From positions 31,117,604 to 31,181,603 of the forward strand of contig NC_091138.1 in assembly GCF_041381155.1 (NCBI RefSeq): a stretch of 64,000 nucleotides of DNA, read 5' to 3'. A program made the translations under genes and the position numbers. Of this stretch, positions 59,807-64,000 are shown one piece after another; position 1 is the first letter of the stretch, and each line of letters starts with the position of its first letter. This DNA is from Argopecten irradians. Lineage: Eukaryota; Mollusca; Bivalvia; Pectinida; Pectinidae. Below the pieces are notes generated by a model. That model saw only the letters and a list, made by a program, of their open reading frames with translations. It did no database searches and was not told the origin of the DNA.

Positions 59807-59864
59807 AAATCAAATTTTGCAGTGGCCCTAATACGCCGCCGTACGGTAGAGAGTCAGTCCCAGT

Positions 59865-60130
59865 ATTTTTACAATTTTGAATTCCCACTAAGGATGCTAC
59901 CATCGCAATATGAGCACTATCCCATACTTAATTTCAGAGAAAAGTCGTTTATATGGAAATAAACACATTGACCCCTTTTGGCCCCGCCCCTCAGGCCCAA
60001 GGGGATAAGCCACACCCTTTGTATAATTTTGTATCCACATCCCATACAGATACTACCTTTGCAATATTTTTTGTTATATATCGTGCTAAGTTTTAGAGAA
60101 GAAGTCTTTTATAAGGAAATTAGAGTTTTT
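59865..60130. repeat. Decayed tandem repeat, period about 165 bp
   Basis: TACTTAATTTCAGAGAAAAG/TCGTTTATATGGAAAT (59928-59962) recurs as TGCTAAGTTTTAGAGAAGAA/GTCTTTTATAAGGAAAT (60086-60121). GGCCCCGCCCCTCAGGCCCA lies between them. I recall similar tandem blocks elsewhere in bivalve DNA. Confidence 0.5.
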
Positions 60131-60439
60131 TCAATGCTAAGCCACTTTTCATGATATAATACTTACCATAACTTTAGAATTCAAATACACTACATACACC
60201 AATTTTTATAGCCCTGAAAACATTATATTTGAGAATCCCGTCTCCCTACCGTACTTTATTTCGTACTCGACGAGAGTATATAGAATGGTGTCCCTTTCTA
60301 AAAACCTCTATGTAGCCACGAGGACAAATGACTGAGGAGGAAAGGGAATGAGGACAGAAGGGTGGAACCCCATAAAGTTATTGTTAGTTTTACATCATGT
60401 AAATTGGTTTTACATTGAAAAACCTCAATTTCTTTTCAG

Positions 60440-63060
60440 TAATACGCTACCATAACTTTAGTACGCAAATTTGTCTTACCGTAATGGAGAGTCCGAAGCC
60501 AGGCAGCCCAGTCAAATGGCAAATGTAGGGGACAGGCCCCAGGCAGAGAATATAAAACAGGGTTGAATGAACAAAGGAAAAAACGAATATACCTCCCCGT
60601 GGAAAGAGGTGCACCATTGTGAAACCTGCTCGCATAATGTTAAAAGACCATATATGTATATTTTATGTCTACTGAGGAAGAACAGTCACAGACTGAATCA
60701 TTACAACTGGGCCCAAGGAAAACAGTCCATCAGAGTGGAAGGACAGAGACCGGAGGTGAAAGTAGACTGACCACGCCAAACGGCAGAAGACATCATGTCC
60801 TGGTACAAGGACCTATTGCGGAGAGCCAAAGAAGTCGCTAGAAATACGCGAAGAGCGAAAAGACAATGCATGAATATCACTTCTCCTGTGGCCTGAGGCA
60901 ACAGCAAGCAGGAAGACAGTCTTTAAAGTTAAAAACTTTATGGAGACCGATCCTAAAGGCACATTAGAAGCCGAAGCCCCCATTTGTGACTTTAACACGA
61001 GTTCTAGGTTCCACTGTGGGCTGACGTTAGGCCTGTCCAGATTGAACCCCCGAATCAAGACAGACAAAGAAATGAAGATCATACCTCTGGTCTACCACGG
61101 AAAGTAAATACACTGACAATAGCTGTGCGATAGCCTGCAATAGTACATTATTGCGCTCCCTAAACAACAAGGAGAATGAAACTCGCAATCAGCTGGGCAG
61201 AGGCCATGACCGGATCAATCCTCCTGACGATACACCAATCAAAGAAGATCTTCCAGCGTGACTGGTAGACGGCAGAGGAGAAAGACCTAATTGATCGGGC
61301 GATGCGAGCTGACATATCCGAAGAAAAGCCTGTCTGAGCTAGGACTCCTGAAATCATGTCCAAGCGTGAAGGTAACGTCTGGGGCCGATTCTAGCGAAAG
61401 ACATTTGCTTTTGGTGGGAGAACCAGAGGACGAGCCACCAGAAACGACAAGAGCTCCGAAAACCAGGGTTATCGCGGCAACAGTGGCGCTATCGGAAAGA
61501 GGGAGCAATAATACCCCGGAAACTTCTGTAGAACCCTGCGTCCACGGCCCAAGCCATTTGGTTTGGCACGGAGACACAAAGGTTGACAACTGACTATTGA
61601 GAAAAGAGGCAAAAAGGTCGAGGGATATAGATGCCGTTCTGTCATAACCAGCTGGCGCTGCCTGGAGATTATCCGCCAGAGCATTTGCCCTTCCTGGAAA
61701 ATGCTTGACTAAAATTGTTAACTGCATTTCCTTATAGATAGGAATAATACGGAAATACGGACAGCGAGGGCACAAAGGAGGTAAGCTGATGTCCCTGTCT
61801 CTCCAGATAAGCGACCACTGTAGAGTTGTCCGTAGCCATTCAAACCGCATTGGAATGCAGAATCCTCTAAAAAGTCTGCAGAGACCCTGTGGATCGGGTG
61901 TTCCGATCCACAGATTCCCGAACTAGATGTACCATTAGCAATTCGTCGACATAGTTGTGAACATATCTTTCCTAGAGTGCAGAAATCACACTACAACCAA
62001 CAGCAGTTGATGGGACACCAAGCTCCCAACCTCTTGCGGATCAGAAATATTCTGGAATAGAAGCCGAGTGTGTAGTCCATAATAGGCACCCCTCGACCAC
62101 GCCCTTTAAAAGCATGGTCCTTACTTCCTCCCGGATGGAAACTGCCTTCTCCGGATCCCCCGAAGGAGGGAAAAATACATACTTTGACACAAAGTGTGGA
62201 TGCCGCAAGTATGGAATGCCAAACCGCTCCTTCACTACAGAAAAGGCTCAAGAGTCCTGTGTGATATTCTTCCATTGACTCTAGAAAGAAGGTGGACTGA
62301 CGATCTCCTACAGGAAGATGAAAACGAGGAATATCGAGACCTCCACAGATGGAGAATTGTTGCCTAACCCAAACCCTAATTTACGAGAGGAGGACTTGAA
62401 TCTCAGACTGGCTGAATTCTCAAGAACAAACCTTTCGTATGAAACGATCAAGGACGGAGAAACGAATCAGGAACTTTTCGTCTTGTCCCAATGAGGGTTT
62501 GTACTCTTCCTACCCTTCCCAATGTTACTCTTGAAATAAGGCTTTGACTTCGGTCGCATATAACAGTGGGAGCAAAATTTCTAGCCTTCTTCTTTGGTGG
62601 TGCTGACCTCTGTGAGGTAATGGCCTCCAACCTCTGAATTTTTTCTATGTTTTCAAAACAGAGAAAAACTCCTAGCCAACAAGACATTGACGAGCAATGG
62701 CACCTTCAAAGAAGCCAATGATCTCAATGTCCTGTTCAGGGCAGAAGTATTCAAGTTTATATATGACATTCTGGATAGAGAGACGCAACAGCCTCTCCAT
62801 CTTGTGGTGCTCCTTGGAGCCGAACACTACCTGGTTCCCTGACCAAGTTTCCCGAGTTCAACACTCAAGCTTAGCTGGCAAAGAGGACGGCAGTCTATCA
62901 TGTATTGCATAACCAGGGGCTTGAACCTTTGACCAAAACTGAGGTGCAACAGGGCTAACCTAAGCGTGCGAGATGAGGAAAAATTCTTCTTCATAACTCA
63001 AGTTAAGATATGAATGTCATTGACCACTTTTCCTTGTTAGATAAACACCCGTCAAATTGT
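60440..63060 (-). pseudogene. DIRS-like (tyrosine recombinase) retrotransposon, broken fossil
   Basis: Recognisable parts on the minus strand, in family order: a possible gag-like region (about 62.4-63.0 kb), reverse transcriptase N-terminal part (about 62.0-62.3 kb), RNase H end (about 61.6-61.85 kb), then tyrosine recombinase (about 60.7-61.36 kb). The order gag, RT/RH, recombinase is that of DIRS elements rather than Gypsy or BEL. The element is broken, with many breaks over its length, and no terminal repeats were identified. It looks old. Confidence 0.7.
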
Positions 63061-64000
63061 CCTATATGTTCCTAAAGGTTCCGAAGACGATTACTGTAAA
63101 ATGCTAGAACACTGACACGTCAAAAAAGGAACCGCTCAAGGTGCTTTGCGATTAGAAAAAGTAATATCTTGACAATGAAATGTACAATTGAAGCTCTGAT
63201 TTCGAAATGTTTGATGACAGTATAGTACAAGAGATCTTAGAGGATCCTTGGCGCCTACGAAAGAATGATGTATGTCTGACGAAAGAGGAATATTTTCTCT
63301 GCTTTTTAAACTATAAATATTAAAATCCAAGATGGCTGCCTCTTGGCCATCTTGTTGATTTTGTTTCATTGAGTTGTATGGCCCATTTGGGGCTATCTTA
63401 TTGATAGATCGGTTCAAAAATGCATTATACGGAACTAGGAACCTAGGGGAAACCAACCTCTATTCAGACAGATCCCTTTGGTGCTTTCTGAGAAATAGAG
63501 ATAAACATCTTCAACTTCCAAAATCAAAGTTGTTTCTCTATCGGCCATCATGTCGATTGGCCCTAAAATGTAATATGCAGAACAGGGGCACTAAGGTAAC
63601 CTACATCTGCAATTTAAGACTTCTTGGTAACAACAAAAAAAAAACAACTAAAAAAGGACAGGCGGACGGACGGACGTACAGACGGACGGTCAGATAGATC
63701 GACAACCTGATTACTATAAGGCACCCGTATTGCGATACGGGGCCCTATTAAGCATCAGGATATTCATTAAAGTCTTTAAAGGCAATGTATAGGCCAACAT
63801 CGGCTTAAACAGAACTAGGATCTTGTTCTGTAGTATAATATATATAAATGATAAGGATTTTAGACTTTGAAATTTGGACTAATATATAATTATCTACATA
63901 TATCTTTCAGGTATGTTACACTGTGTAGGTCAAGCACATGTGTTTCATATTTACAATAGTATATGTAAAGTCTATTGGAAACCAACCTCTGTTAGGGTCA
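63061..64000. other. Repeat-derived tail of the window
   Basis: Contains AAGATGGCTGCCTCTTGGCCATCTTG (a small hairpin, 63332-63356), a GGAC-type microsatellite (63657-63692) followed by GACAACCTGATTACTATAAG, and ACGGAACTAGGAACCTAGG at 63429. The last shares the satellite word of 54.9-57.1 kb. GGAAACCAACCTCTGTTAGG at the end resembles GGGGAAACCAACCTCTATTC at 63447. No gene. Confidence 0.45.

Larger units (their letters stand above)
57891..59843. mobile_element. Array-bearing DNA element with CTTGTACGTACAAG arrays, 1953 bp
   Basis: Ends TACGGCGGCGTATTAGGGCC and GGCCCTAATACGCCGCCGTA are perfect inverted repeats extended by CACT/AGTG. The target duplication CGGTAG is perfect (57885-57890 and 59844-59849). 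Just inside lie arrays of the perfect palindrome CTTGTACGTACAAG with a 21-bp period: 57931-58090 (about 7) and 59549-59806 (about 12). The interior has no transposase; a mariner-type MITE is nested at 58767-59373. Non-autonomous. Confidence 0.92.

Noticed and set aside
59449-59962. (YVQD)n-type open frames on both strands
   Set aside because: Products of the 21-bp palindrome array, open in several frames only because the unit length is a multiple of three.
61291-61593. 100-codon plus-strand open frame
   Set aside because: Opposite strand of the DIRS-like fossil.

Overview
This is a gene-poor, AT-rich, repeat-dense stretch of an animal nuclear genome. Spliced genes with GT-AG introns, a rhodopsin-type receptor, a sialate O-acetylesterase, tRNA-derived SINEs, MITEs, LINEs and a DIRS-like fossil all point to a metazoan. 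The SINE and MITE words look to me like those of bivalve molluscs, which is an inference from memory. I see no prokaryotic feature.

Layout. 1-13.4 kb: noncoding, with a TTAA-flanked MITE split by a SINE, degraded SINEs, a tandem repeat of about 80 bp and a second MITE. 13.5-14.4 kb (-): first coding exon of a class A neuropeptide-type GPCR (TM1-TM5), ending at a clean splice donor. 15-27 kb: SINEs, MITEs, a 31-bp minisatellite and a 59-bp palindrome. 27.4-27.6 kb: terminus of an array-bearing DNA element. 28.4-29.5 kb (-), 39.9-42.8 kb (-) and 47.2-48.5 kb (+): three paralogues (A, B, C) of a three-exon gene family I do not recognise. All share exon phases, a CPPC motif, a basic C-terminal half and 17-bp-spaced CACGTG boxes upstream of the ATG. 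B and C form a head-to-head inverted duplication. B is split in exon 1 by a MITE with a 9-bp target duplication. 31.0-36.4 kb: a giant foldback element with arms of about 2 kb. 37.5-38.4 kb: LINE remnant. 51.2-53.0 kb (-): last three exons of sialate O-acetylesterase (SIAE). 53.4-54.9 kb (+): LINE reverse transcriptase that stops where a 789-bp higher-order satellite (54.9-57.15 kb) begins. 57.9-59.8 kb: another array-bearing element with a mariner-type MITE nested in it. 60.4-63.1 kb (-): broken DIRS-like fossil.

The most unusual pattern is a set of non-autonomous DNA elements (30957-36351, 40439-41810, 57891-59843 and a lone end at 27592). They share related TA-starting termini (TAYGGTGGCTGA or TACGGCGGCG) and short target duplications. 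Each carries, just inside its ends, dense arrays of a different short, mostly palindromic word (TTGTCG/GTCGAC, CGTCTTTTCG.CGAAAAGACG, CTTGTACGTACAAG). This looks like one transposon superfamily whose subterminal arrays are replaced from family to family. The other candidate novelty is the A/B/C gene family with its conserved 17-bp-phased promoter boxes.
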